Positions 8,488-16,774 of a stretch of 64,000 nucleotides of DNA are shown here, piece by piece. The notes under the pieces were generated by a model that was given only the letters and a program-made list of their open reading frames with translations, had not been told where the DNA came from and did not search any database. Position numbers and translations under genes: made by a program. Every line of letters begins with the position of its first letter. The first letter of the stretch is position 1. The stretch lies in NCBI GenBank assembly GCA_903851305.1, contig CAINNX010000079.1, positions 18,299 through 82,298 of the forward strand, given 5' to 3'. The stretch is from an uncultured Hyphomicrobiales bacterium (GTDB lineage Bacteria; Pseudomonadota; Alphaproteobacteria; Rhizobiales; Beijerinckiaceae).

Positions 8488-10566
8488 ATGGACGTCTCTA
8501 TGCTCGACAGCGCCGCCAAGGCGTTTGTGATGCTCATGGACCCGTTCCGGATGTCGCTACTCTTCCTCGGCGTCATCATGGGTCTCGTGCTTGGCATTTT
8601 GCCTGGCATTGGTGGTCTGGCGGGCACAGCCCTGCTGCTGCCCTTTACCTTCAACATGGACCCCTATGCGGCCATGGCCCTCCTGCTGGGGCTTGGTGCC
8701 ACGACGGCCACGGGTGACCCCATTCCGGCGATTCTCTTCGGTGTGCCCGGAGGAGCTGGCTCTGCCGCGACCGTCTTGGACGGCCTCCCCATGGCCAAGC
8801 GCGGCGAAGCCTCTCGCGCCCTGTCGGCGGCCTATATGTCCTCGATGATGGGCGGTATTTTCGGTGCCGCGCTGATGGCCGTGCTGCTGCCCGTGCTGCG
8901 ACCCGCCATGCTCTACATAGGATCACCAGAGCTACTGGCCTTTGCCGTTCTAGGTATTTCTATGGTGGCCGTGCTCTCCGGCAGCGCTCCGCTGCGTGGA
9001 GTGGCGGCCGGTTGTATTGGTCTCATGATTTCCATGGTCGGTTCTGATCCGCAAACCGGCACACTGCGCTGGACATTGGACAGTCTCTATCTTTGGGAAG
9101 GCGCGCCGCTTGTGCCGATCGTGCTGGGGCTCTTCGCTCTGCCGGAACTGGCTGACCTTGCGATTTCGCGCCAGTCGATTGCGCCGGGCTCCAAACAGCT
9201 GGCGACATCGACAGCGGGCATGGTCCAGGGAGCACGTGACTGCTTCAAACATTGGTGGCTGGTTCTGCGCTGCTCGTGGTTGGGTGCAACACTTGGCGCG
9301 ATCCCGGGTCTCTCGGGTGCGATCGTCGACTGGCTGGCCTACGGCCACGCGCTCAAGACCGAGAAGGGCGCAGGCCTGACCTTCGGTAAGGGCGACGTGC
9401 GCGGCGTGATTGCCTCGGAAAGTGCCAATAATGCAAAGGAAGGTGGTGCACTCATCCCCACCATCGCCTTCGGCGTTCCCGGTTCTGCCGGCATGGCGAT
9501 CTTGCTCGGGGCCTTCCTCATCCATGGCCTGGTCCCCGGACCCGACATGCTGACGAAGAATCTCGACGTCACCTACGCGATGGTCTGGTCAGTGGCGCTC
9601 GCCAACGTGCTTGGCGCGGGTCTCTGCTACTTGTTCAGTGCGCAGTTCGCGCGTCTGGCAACCCTTCGCTACACGCTCATCCTGCCAGCAACGCTGTCGA
9701 TCATCTACATCGGCGCATTCCAGGGTTCGCGCAACTGGGGTGACCTCTACACGCTTCTCGCCTTCGGTCTCCTGGGCTGGGCGATGAAGATGCTGAAGTG
9801 GCCGCGCCCGCCGCTGCTCTTGGGCTGCGTGCTCGGTGAAGTGGTGGAACGCTATCTGTTCATCTCGATCCAGCGCTATGGCATTGAATGGTTCTCGCGT
9901 CCTCTCGTGATGATCATCTTTGCTTTCGCCTTCTTTGGTCTGTTGCGCCCGCTTCTGCAGGACATCAAGATCCATGGTGGCTTGCGCAACATGCTGACGG
10001 GCTTCCATCTGAAGCCCAACTGGAAGGCTGACCAGCTCTTCTATGTCTTCCTGTTTGCGGTTCTCGGTTACATGCTGACCGAAGCTTCGACCTGGAACAT
10101 GCATGCCAAGATCGTCCCGATGATCGTTGGTTCGGTGGCTGGTGTTGTTCTGGCGATCTCGCTGTTCAACTATCTCTTCCGCAAGCCGGAAGCGGCAGGT
10201 GACGTCGGGATGGCTGGCAAGGTGACAGGAGAAATCGAGCAGAAGATCCACATGGATCTCGAAGCCACAACGGACCACCTCGACACGTGGACCATCATGC
10301 GGCGCGCGGCCATGTTCTTTGGCTGGCTCGTGGCCTTCATGGGCTCGATGGCAACCATTGGTCTGATCCCGACGGTGCCGATCTTCGTGGTGGCCTTCAT
10401 GCGCCTCGAAGAAACCAAGGAACGCTGGTCTTTGGTTATCCCGCAGGCAGTGCTGCTGACGATCTTCGTCTATGTGCTGTTCGATCAGCTGCTGACCATT
10501 CCGTGGCCGCAGACCTTGATCGGCGGATGGTTCCCGGCGCTGAAGGGTGTCATCCCCTCGGTCTAA
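8488..10566 (+). CDS. Tripartite tricarboxylate transporter permease, TctA-TctB fusion
   Basis: The protein has 692 residues, whereas TctA alone is usually about 500. Residues about 1-485 are TctA: many membrane helices with the conserved GILPGIGGLAG, TGDPIPAILFGVPGGAGSA and a second GVPGSAGMAIL repeat. Residues about 500-692 resemble TctB (DUF1468): helices around STWNMHAKIVPMIVGS and a conserved end with GLIPTVPIFVVAFMRL and VYVLFDQLLTIPWP. TTT systems import di- or tricarboxylates with a periplasmic TctC. No tctC is adjacent; one lies 1.4 kb away on the opposite strand (11982-12986). The start follows GAGAGG at 8474-8479. Substrate unknown. Confidence 0.88.
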   Translation: MDVSMLDSAAKAFVMLMDPFRMSLLFLGVIMGLVLGILPGIGGLAGTALLLPFTFNMDPYAAMALLLGLGATTATGDPIPAILFGVPGGAGSAATVLDGLPMAKRGEASRALSAAYMSSMMGGIFGAALMAVLLPVLRPAMLYIGSPELLAFAVLGISMVAVLSGSAPLRGVAAGCIGLMISMVGSDPQTGTLRWTLDSLYLWEGAPLVPIVLGLFALPELADLAISRQSIAPGSKQLATSTAGMVQGARDCFKHWWLVLRCSWLGATLGAIPGLSGAIVDWLAYGHALKTEKGAGLTFGKGDVRGVIASESANNAKEGGALIPTIAFGVPGSAGMAILLGAFLIHGLVPGPDMLTKNLDVTYAMVWSVALANVLGAGLCYLFSAQFARLATLRYTLILPATLSIIYIGAFQGSRNWGDLYTLLAFGLLGWAMKMLKWPRPPLLLGCVLGEVVERYLFISIQRYGIEWFSRPLVMIIFAFAFFGLLRPLLQDIKIHGGLRNMLTGFHLKPNWKADQLFYVFLFAVLGYMLTEASTWNMHAKIVPMIVGSVAGVVLAISLFNYLFRKPEAAGDVGMAGKVTGEIEQKIHMDLEATTDHLDTWTIMRRAAMFFGWLVAFMGSMATIGLIPTVPIFVVAFMRLEETKERWSLVIPQAVLLTIFVYVLFDQLLTIPWPQTLIGGWFPALKGVIPSV

Positions 10567-10588
10567 GATCCACGACAAAGAAAACAGA

Positions 10589-10618
10589 ATGGCCGGGCTT
10601 TTTGCCCGGCCATTTTTT
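10589..10618 (+). terminator. Rho-independent terminator after tctAB
   Basis: ATGGCCGGGC (10589-10598) and GCCCGGCCAT (10604-10613) form a perfect 10-bp stem with a T5 loop, followed by a T run at 10614-10618. It lies between convergent genes and may also serve the gene ending at 10624 on the minus strand. Confidence 0.9.
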
Positions 10619-10623
10619 ATGTC

Positions 10624-11394
10624 TCAGCCAATCTCAAGATCAACGACCAGCGGTAGATGATCCGACGCCACGCGTGTGGTCGTGTCGCGGATCACCTCGA
10701 CACGTTTCACCGTGATGGGTCCGCGCGTAAACATATGATCGATGCGAAAAACCGGAAATCCTGAGGGAAAGGTTGGCTGGGTGCGCCCCATGCCCGGTGC
10801 GCGCTGGGCATCTTGCAAATGTTTGATCAGACTTTGATAAACACGCGAACGCGGCACCAGATTGAAATCACCCAACAGCACTGTTGGTCCAGCGCATGCC
10901 TCCGACCCGAGCCAGTCTGGTCCCATCAAACACTCGGTTTGAAAGCGGCGCTCGCGCGCAATGAGTGACAAATGCGTGTTGATGATATTCAGCGACACGC
11001 CATCAAGATCAATCTGTGCCCAGAGCGCGCCACGCGGTTCAATGTTGCGCAAGCCAGGACTGCCTGGCAAACGCCCTGCATGGATCAAACACGATGGCAA
11101 TTCGGTGAGAATGGCATCGCCATATTGTTCTTCGAGCACGCGCAGATTGTTGTGAAAATGCGCCGTCATCCCGAGAGAGCGCGCAATCTCTTCCGCCTGA
11201 TCAACATGTCCTGTGCGCTTGCGCAGCACATCGACTTCTTGCAAAGCGACAATATCGGGCTTGGCTGCGGCAATCACATCCGCAATCCGGCGCGTCGAAA
11301 TGCGCCCATCCGTGCCAAGGCAGCGATGCACATTCCATGTGAGCAAGCGAAGGGTGCGCACAGCGTTTCGTTCCAACCGCGACGTGAGCAGCAT
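10624..11394 (-). CDS. Endonuclease/exonuclease/phosphatase (EEP) family protein
   Basis: The 256-residue protein has the ordered EEP motifs: TWNVH near the N-terminus, ALQEVD, NTHLSL, LLGDFN, RIDHMF and the C-terminal SDHLPL. These supply the metal-binding Glu, the Asn/His pairs and the final catalytic Asp-His. Members hydrolyse phosphodiesters in DNA, RNA or phospholipid headgroups; the substrate cannot be deduced. No signal peptide is evident, so it is likely cytoplasmic. It is convergent with tctAB and shows no functional link to it. Confidence 0.85.
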   Translation of the reverse strand: MLLTSRLERNAVRTLRLLTWNVHRCLGTDGRISTRRIADVIAAAKPDIVALQEVDVLRKRTGHVDQAEEIARSLGMTAHFHNNLRVLEEQYGDAILTELPSCLIHAGRLPGSPGLRNIEPRGALWAQIDLDGVSLNIINTHLSLIARERRFQTECLMGPDWLGSEACAGPTVLLGDFNLVPRSRVYQSLIKHLQDAQRAPGMGRTQPTFPSGFPVFRIDHMFTRGPITVKRVEVIRDTTTRVASDHLPLVVDLEIG

Positions 11395-11460
11395 TCCGCT
11401 CTTGTGTGACCGCCCGCAAGGCCAAAGGCCTCAATTCACAAAAAACCCTGCACGGGGGCG

Positions 11461-11498
11461 CAAAGAAAAAGGGCGCCGCCCGTAAAGGCAGCGCCCTT
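11461..11498 (-). terminator. Intrinsic terminator after the SWIB gene
   Basis: AAGGGCGC (11469-11476) pairs with GCGCCCTT (11491-11498) and, after one mismatch, GCC (11478-11480) with GGC (11487-11489). Read on the minus strand the stem is followed by TTTTTCTTT. It lies 23 bp past the stop of the SWIB protein gene. Confidence 0.85.
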
Positions 11499-11520
11499 CA
11501 AAACTTGAAAAGCCGGAGGC

Positions 11521-11796
11521 TTAGATGTTCTTCAGGTGCTGAGCGAGATACTTGTTCATTTCGAACATGGTGACCTGCTTGCGGCCGAACACGGCTTCGA
11601 GCTTGGCATCAGCCAGGATCTCGCGCTTGTTGGCGGGGTTCTGGAGCGAATTGCCCTTGATGTATTCCCATACCTTGCTGACGACTTCTGAGCGCGGCAA
11701 CGGATCGTTGCCAACAATGGCCGCGAGTTCCTTCGAGGGCTGCAGGGGCTTCATGAAGGCGCCGCCGGCTTTGCCTTCGCTGGGGGTCTTGGCCAT
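11521..11796 (-). CDS. SWIB/MDM2 domain protein
   Basis: This small basic protein (91 aa from the ATG at 11794-11796) is almost entirely one SWIB domain: MKPLQPSKELAAIVG, LPRSEVVSKVWEYIK, NPANKREILADAKL and the FEMNKYLAQHLK end. In eukaryotes SWIB is part of chromatin remodellers. In bacteria it occurs as a stand-alone protein or fused to topoisomerase I, with unknown role, perhaps nucleoid-associated. The open frame extends 56 codons upstream, but that part has no domain and the inner ATG fits family length. It has its own terminator, so it is probably monocistronic. Confidence 0.9.
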   Translation of the reverse strand: MAKTPSEGKAGGAFMKPLQPSKELAAIVGNDPLPRSEVVSKVWEYIKGNSLQNPANKREILADAKLEAVFGRKQVTMFEMNKYLAQHLKNI

Positions 11797-11981
11797 GAGG
11801 AGTTCTCCGTCAATCAAATGGGTTTGGCATGCCGCCGACCCGAGACACGGGGCGAGCGAAGCTTGATCCGCATCTGCACCTTTTCCGGAGCTGATGCAAC
11901 GCACAACCGCGGTAAGGGCCAATCGGCGGGGGAGAACTGGCCTTGCCGCTCCCGATCTGCCCAAAACCGGTCGATTTTGCC

Positions 11982-12986
11982 TTATTTGGCGAGCTCGACC
12001 ACTTCCTTGGGAGCGCTCACAACCTTGGCCGTGATCCGCGCCAGCTCCTGATGGCTCATAGGCTCAATGGTCAGGTTGAGGCGCTTGGCGTCGGCCAGAA
12101 AGGCCTCATCCTTCATCGTTTTCTCGAATGCCTCGCGCATCATGGCGAGGCGATCAGCAGGCACGCCCGGGGGCATGAAGACGCTGCGACCAAAATCAGA
12201 TTCGGCGGACAGGAATTCCGCCACCTGACGATGCACCGGATCTTTCATCAGCTCGGCCAAAGTGGGGACATTGGGCGCACTGGGCTCACGCGTAATGGAG
12301 GCAAAGACAACCGGCTTGATGCGGCCATCGGCAATGGCATCCGGCATGGCGAGCTGAACACTCACCCAGGACGCACCACGCCCCTCGATCTCGCCACGCT
12401 GCATGGCAAGATTCAAATCAGCTGCGCCTTTATAACCCGTGACGATCTTATATTTGGTGCCAACAAATTTATTGAGCAGGTTTGGCACGATATAAGTCGG
12501 TGAACTGGGGCCGGTCGCGCCAATGATGACTTCTGTTGTTTTGGCATCTTCGATGGTCTGGCCCTTGGCTGTGTGCCAGATCGACAGCATGTTGCGCACA
12601 GGCGCCATATTGCCAAGCCACAACCATTCGCGCGCATCATATTTCGCAAATTGCGGTTGCAGAACCTGGTTGATCACAACGGTCTGCTGCGTCATCGCAA
12701 TCGTCGTGCCGTCGGTCGGCATATTGGCGCGCACGGAATTGGCGAGGTTCAGGCCACCTGATTCACCACCCGTATATTTGATGATGAATTTCGGCTTTTC
12801 GGGAATGTATTTGGGCATGTGCTCTGCCAGCACCTGTGCATAGGGGCCAAACGAACCGCCCGGATCAGAGCCAACCAGAAAGGTGATGTTCTTGCCGCGA
12901 TAAAAATCCGACAAAGCATCAGCTTTGACCGGCGATGATACGGCGGCGATGACCATTGCACTGAGAAGACCCGTCCAGATTTTCAT
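11982..12986 (-). CDS. TctC/Bug-family periplasmic substrate-binding protein
   Basis: The product (334 aa) starts with a clear signal peptide, MKIWTGLLSAMVIAAV with cleavage likely near VKADA. The mature part has the Bug/TctC fold pattern: FYRGKNITFLVGSDPGG, KYTGGESGGLNLAN and the GPSSPTYIVPNLLNKF segment. TctC proteins deliver carboxylates to TctAB permeases. The ATG at 12984-12986 is chosen because GGGAG lies 8 nt upstream; an ATG 11 codons earlier overlaps the preceding gene. It lies 29 bp downstream of the Ldh-family dehydrogenase gene, suggesting uptake coupled to oxidation of a 2-hydroxy acid. It may supply the fused permease at 8488-10566. Confidence 0.85.
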   Translation of the reverse strand: MKIWTGLLSAMVIAAVSSPVKADALSDFYRGKNITFLVGSDPGGSFGPYAQVLAEHMPKYIPEKPKFIIKYTGGESGGLNLANSVRANMPTDGTTIAMTQQTVVINQVLQPQFAKYDAREWLWLGNMAPVRNMLSIWHTAKGQTIEDAKTTEVIIGATGPSSPTYIVPNLLNKFVGTKYKIVTGYKGAADLNLAMQRGEIEGRGASWVSVQLAMPDAIADGRIKPVVFASITREPSAPNVPTLAELMKDPVHRQVAEFLSAESDFGRSVFMPPGVPADRLAMMREAFEKTMKDEAFLADAKRLNLTIEPMSHQELARITAKVVSAPKEVVELAK

Positions 12987-13015
12987 TCTGTTTCTCCCGA
13001 TATTTTGAGCGCATC

Positions 13016-14098
13016 TCAAGCGCTTTTTGGAACATCGACGCCATGCAGCTGGGCCAGCACAGTCAATTCAGCCCAGACCTTTGCATTTATGTGAAGTCCC
13101 TGTGTCTCAGCCCTTTTTGCAGCACGCGCGCTCCGCTCGCCAGGCAATCTCAATTCTTCAACACCATCCACGCGCGGCAAAGTTTTGATGACGCTGGTGA
13201 GCATCTCCATATCGGCTGCAAAATCGGATGCAGCGCGCAAATGCGATACATCGATGACAATCATCGTCGCACTTTGTCCGTGACCTTTCTTGCCCTTCTG
13301 CAACATTGGCGCAAGCAGGGGTGCGCTCGCCAAGAGGCTCGTCAATATTTCTGTCATCAGAGCAAGACCAGAGCCTTTCGGTCCAGCTATCGGCAACAGA
13401 ACCTCGGCTTGTGAGGCTTCGCGGGCGGGTTTGCCTTGAGCATCCAGCGCCCAACCCTCAGGCAATAGTTCATTGTCGCGCCGTGCCTGTTTCAGGCGAC
13501 CATTCGACACCAAACTTGATGCCATATCGAGCAGCACAACACCTTCCGGACCACCGGGTGCTGCAATGGCAAGCGGAGCCGTGGACAGGCTGGCGATGCG
13601 TGCGCCCTCATAGGCCATCAAGGGCGGTCCGGCCGCAAAAGCAATCGCCACAAATCCATTGCGCGCAGCATGCTCGACATAATGGCCAATGGCACCAGCA
13701 TGCGTGGCACCACCCATGACGCCCAAACCCACACCAAATTGACGCGCACGCGCTTGCGCGGTCTCGACGACCTGCATCATGGCGACCGGTCCGGCTGCGC
13801 CCTTCGCTTCAATGGAAAACAAAGCCCCGAAATCAGCGCGCACGTGCGGCACGGCATCTGGCTTCATGGCGCCTTTGTCGATCATGCCAAAATAATGCGA
13901 GATGCGGGCAACACCGTGGGTCTCCGCACCGCGCATATCCGCCCAGACAAGCACCTCGGCCACATGCCCAGCATCGCGTGCCGACAGGCCACGCGCCTGA
14001 AAGAGACGGGACACGAAATCACGCAATGGCGATACGCCAATGGTCGCAGATTGTACTGCCAAATGGCCTCCCCGCCCCTCGTCCGACACGCAGGGCAC
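13016..14098 (-). CDS. Ldh family (malate/L-lactate/ureidoglycolate dehydrogenase type) oxidoreductase
   Basis: The 360-residue protein belongs to the malate/lactate dehydrogenase-2 (Ldh) family of NAD(P)-dependent 2-hydroxyacid oxidoreductases, which is unrelated to classical LDH/MDH. Visible landmarks are DMRGAETHGVARISHY, with the conserved ETHG motif, GATHAGAIGHYVEHAA, and PKGSGLALMTEILTSLL, all typical of the family. Substrates of known members include malate, sulfolactate, ureidoglycolate and 2,3-diketogulonate; the actual one here is unknown. Its stop is 29 bp from the start of the TctC-type binding protein, so they form a two-gene operon. The N-terminal dozen residues are doubtful and a later alternative start is possible. 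Confidence 0.85.
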   Translation of the reverse strand: MPCVSDEGRGGHLAVQSATIGVSPLRDFVSRLFQARGLSARDAGHVAEVLVWADMRGAETHGVARISHYFGMIDKGAMKPDAVPHVRADFGALFSIEAKGAAGPVAMMQVVETAQARARQFGVGLGVMGGATHAGAIGHYVEHAARNGFVAIAFAAGPPLMAYEGARIASLSTAPLAIAAPGGPEGVVLLDMASSLVSNGRLKQARRDNELLPEGWALDAQGKPAREASQAEVLLPIAGPKGSGLALMTEILTSLLASAPLLAPMLQKGKKGHGQSATMIVIDVSHLRAASDFAADMEMLTSVIKTLPRVDGVEELRLPGERSARAAKRAETQGLHINAKVWAELTVLAQLHGVDVPKSA

Positions 14099-14331
14099 GT
14101 TGCTGGAATCTTTTGATTTTATCGTCCCGATGGTGCTTTGCGCACCCTATGCGGCACCATACCCAGACTAGCGGCAAATGCCAGCCAACACAGACGAGAG
14201 CTTGGCTTTTGTGCATCAGGGTGTTACTGCAGTGCACTATAAACGAAAAATATTATGTTGCATTTGTTTCGTATTGTGATTCGTGATCTGATCGTGGTCA
14301 AGACGTCCATGATCTTGCCGGAGGGCTCATC
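14099..14331. promoter_or_regulatory. Divergent intergenic region with GGTGC/GCACC inverted repeats
   Basis: This 233-bp region separates the Ldh-tctC operon (minus) from the small ORFs (plus). Next to the Ldh start it carries ATGGTGC (14130-14136) and its exact complement GCACCAT (14154-14160). A further GCACC at 14142-14146 gives a closer hairpin with the first arm. I infer an operator for the Ldh-tctC operon. The side towards 14332 is AT-rich, with no clear promoter hexamers. Confidence 0.4.
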
Positions 14332-14649
14332 ATGTTTTCAGGCGCTTTAGAGAAAGCCTGTTTCGGCCCATCAGAGATTGAAGCCATGCGGCGCGCGCTT
14401 GTGCTCGCTGAAAATGCGATCCGCTCTGAAAATCATGGAACAGCCAAGCTGTCCCAGCGCCGCGAGCTCGTCGCGCGTATGATTGTGCAGCTCGCCGCCC
14501 GCGGACAACTCGACCCCGTGGTGCTGTGTGCGCTGGCGGTGAAGGCGCGCCGGCAGGCCAATGCAGCAACATTCCGCCCCTATGATCGTCGTCAGCAGGC
14601 GAGCCGCCCACATGAACGGCGCGTTCTGGCGTCCCGTAAGTTCGCGTGA
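14332..14649 (+). CDS. Hypothetical protein, 105 aa
   Basis: I do not recognise this protein. It starts at an ATG 6 nt behind GGAGGG. The first 75 residues look like a helical cytoplasmic domain (EIEAMRRALVLAENAI, then RRELVARMIVQLAARG), while the last 30 are arginine-rich and disordered. There are no membrane helices or signal peptide. Codon use resembles neighbouring genes, supporting real coding. Its end overlaps a second possible small gene in another frame. Confidence 0.55.
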   Translation: MFSGALEKACFGPSEIEAMRRALVLAENAIRSENHGTAKLSQRRELVARMIVQLAARGQLDPVVLCALAVKARRQANAATFRPYDRRQQASRPHERRVLASRKFA

Positions 14650-14815
14650 AGCCGCTATGCGTCGTCCACGCGCTCTCTTGTCGAATGAAGAACTGGCTGC
14701 GTTGATCGCCTCCAGTGCGCAAGTAACAACATTAGCAAAGACCGGCTTGCGCTCCATCGCAGCGCGGCTTCTGAAGCGCCTAGCAGATCGCATCGGCGGA
14801 CAGAAAATGCCCTAA
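14612..14815 (+). CDS. Possible small basic protein, 67 aa
   Basis: An ATG at 14612 opens a frame overlapping the end of the previous ORF by 38 nt. The product has a helical segment LLSNEELAALIASS and a basic C-terminal helix SIAARLLKRLADRIGG. I see no known domain. A weak GGCGAG lies upstream. An in-frame ATG at 14561 would lengthen it to 84 aa. Coding is plausible but not proven. Confidence 0.3.
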   Translation: MNGAFWRPVSSREAAMRRPRALLSNEELAALIASSAQVTTLAKTGLRSIAARLLKRLADRIGGQKMP

Positions 14816-14900
14816 GGTAAGGCTAGAAACTACCGAACCTGTTGAAAGACTTGCGCTCTTCATAGAAGTCAAACGTCCTTCCGGATAGTTTCCGAAGGAC

Positions 14901-15809
14901 ATGAGCGCCTCGCAAAATTCCTCCGTGCCTGATCTTGCCGCAATGGCTGCCTTGCTTGACGCAAGCGGGGATTATCGTGTGTTGCGGCGTCTGCAGCCTG
15001 TGCGCCACTATGAAACAGACGACGGAACGCCGCTGAAAAGGGCTGTTTTTCTGGATGTTGAGACAACCGGATTGGACGCCAGCCGACATGAAATCATCGA
15101 ACTGGCCATGGTGCCTTTCACCTATTCGCAGGATGGTCGCATCTTCACAGTCGGCGAGCCTTTTCACTCATTGCGGGAACCTTCGCATCCGATTCCGCCT
15201 GAAATTACAGCCATCACTGGCATTGATGACGCGATGGTTGCCGGCACAAGCATTGATGAGGCGGCGGTCAGCGCCTTTATCGCGGATGCCGATCTGATCG
15301 TCGCGCATAATGCGGGCTTTGATCGCCGCTTCATGGAGCTGTTTTGCGCCGAGTTCATCCATAAGCCATGGGCTTGCTCCATGTTGCAGGTGAATTGGCA
15401 GGCTGAGGGCTTTGAAACACTCAAGCTCACCTGGCTCGCAGCCACCGCTGGTTTTTTCTACGAGAAACATCGCGCAGTGCATGATTGCCTTGCCGCCATC
15501 GAGCTTCTGGCCCGCACACTGCCCAAAAGCGGCCAACGCGCCATGGGACAATTGCTCGAACACGCCCGTGCACCAAGCTGGCGCATCTGGGCCTCGAATG
15601 CGCCGTTTGAAATGAAAGATGCCCTCAAGGCACGCGGCTATCGCTGGAATGCGGATGGCGTTGGTGCGATGCGCGCCTGGACCCGGGATGTGCCCGACGC
15701 CGCCAAGGATGATGAGCTGCAGTTTCTGCAAGCCGAAATCTACGGTCGGGAGACCGCCATTAATTGCAAAAAGGTCGACGCTTTTGATCGATTTTCTAGC
15801 CGCGTCTAA
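14901..15809 (+). CDS. 3'-5' exonuclease, DEDDh (DnaQ-like) family
   Basis: The 302-residue protein has the DEDDh exonuclease core: Exo I FLDVETTG (catalytic Asp/Glu), Exo II AHNAGFDRRF, and Exo III HRAVHDC with the His and final Asp. These are the proofreading-type residues seen in the DNA polymerase III epsilon subunit. The roughly 80-residue C-terminal extension, with PSWRIWASNAPFEMKDALKARGY, is the RNase-H-associated tail seen in stand-alone family members. It is therefore not the replicative DnaQ but a repair or turnover nuclease. It ends about 90 bp before panD and could share a transcript. Confidence 0.87.
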   Translation: MSASQNSSVPDLAAMAALLDASGDYRVLRRLQPVRHYETDDGTPLKRAVFLDVETTGLDASRHEIIELAMVPFTYSQDGRIFTVGEPFHSLREPSHPIPPEITAITGIDDAMVAGTSIDEAAVSAFIADADLIVAHNAGFDRRFMELFCAEFIHKPWACSMLQVNWQAEGFETLKLTWLAATAGFFYEKHRAVHDCLAAIELLARTLPKSGQRAMGQLLEHARAPSWRIWASNAPFEMKDALKARGYRWNADGVGAMRAWTRDVPDAAKDDELQFLQAEIYGRETAINCKKVDAFDRFSSRV

Positions 15810-15903
15810 GGACGGATTTGCCTCAAAGCCCTGATTGTGGAAAAGGAACGGCCGGACAAGCCGGAAGCGTCGGCCACTAAGTCTTGAGGGCGTGAGAACA
15901 TCA

Positions 15904-16269
15904 ATGCGTATGGTCTTGAGATCGAAGATCCACAATGCCACGGTCACCGAGGCCAATCTGGCCTATATTGGCTCGATCACCATTGATGCCGATCTCATCA
16001 CACGTGTGGGCCTGTGGCCCGGCGAGCGCGTGCTGGTTGTCTCCAACACATCAGGCGCCCGGCTTGAGACCTATGTGATCAAGGGCGAAGCTGGCTCAGG
16101 CCAGATCTGCATGAATGGCGCAGCTGCTCATCTGATCAAAGAGGGAGAAGAGATCATCATTATGGGGTTTGAATTGGCCGACAAGCCGATCACGCCGCAG
16201 GTGATCCTCGTCGACAAAAAGAATAGATTTCTGGCTGACCTAACGGAAAAGCCCGGCACAACGGTTTGA
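15904..16269 (+). CDS. panD: Aspartate 1-decarboxylase proenzyme
   Basis: The 121-residue pyruvoyl enzyme makes beta-alanine from aspartate for pantothenate and CoA synthesis. The self-cleavage site is visible as YIGS with Gly23-Ser24; Ser24 would become the pyruvoyl group. MRMVLRSKIHNATVTEANL is the classic N-terminus and NGAAAHL is also conserved. Length and motifs are normal. A longer frame from 15835 lacks support. It is followed by the oppositely oriented tRNA-Ala gene. Confidence 0.97.
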   Translation: MRMVLRSKIHNATVTEANLAYIGSITIDADLITRVGLWPGERVLVVSNTSGARLETYVIKGEAGSGQICMNGAAAHLIKEGEEIIIMGFELADKPITPQVILVDKKNRFLADLTEKPGTTV

Positions 16270-16289
16270 TTTTTTCATTTGAAAAAGCT

Positions 16290-16365
<76 letters not shown>

Positions 16366-16486
16366 AAGCTGGCGCGTATGTAGCGAGCGCCCTACTCGAT
16401 GTCAACGCAACGAGACCCTGTGCCGTCCGGCTTGCTCGCGCGGCCTCTGACAGCTAAAGGAAAAGAACGTTTTTGGGAGCTGCCCG

Positions 16487-16774
16487 ATGGATGGCCTGCT
16501 GCGCTTTATTTACATGGTGTTGGATTTTTATATTTGGCTGCTGATCGCCACGGCAGTCATGTCATGGCTGTTGGCCTTTGATGTCGTCAATATCCGCAAT
16601 CGGGCCATCAGAGCGATCTGGGATTCGTTAATGGCTCTGACAGAGCCGGTGCTGATGCCCATTCGCCAGCGTCTTCCACGAACAGGCGGATTGGATCTGG
16701 CGCCCATCGTCGTGATCTTTGGGATCTATTTTATCCAGATGGTGATCCTGCCAGCACTCGCACGCGCGTTCTAA
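16487..16774 (+). CDS. YggT family membrane protein
   Basis: The 95-residue protein has two hydrophobic segments (about residues 5-30 and 68-90) joined by the conserved YggT loop with WDSLMALTEPVLMPIRQRLP. YggT proteins are inner-membrane proteins of uncertain function, linked to osmotic stress in E. coli and often near cell-division genes. GGGAG lies upstream of the start. Its TAA overlaps the ATG of the next gene by 1 nt, so the two are translationally coupled, a pairing common in proteobacteria. Confidence 0.92.
   Translation: MDGLLRFIYMVLDFYIWLLIATAVMSWLLAFDVVNIRNRAIRAIWDSLMALTEPVLMPIRQRLPRTGGLDLAPIVVIFGIYFIQMVILPALARAF

Noticed and set aside
16271..16287. AT-only hairpin TTTTTCA/TGAAAAA next to tRNA-Ala as a terminator
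   Set aside because: A 7-bp A-T stem with a 2-nt loop is too unstable to be convincing.
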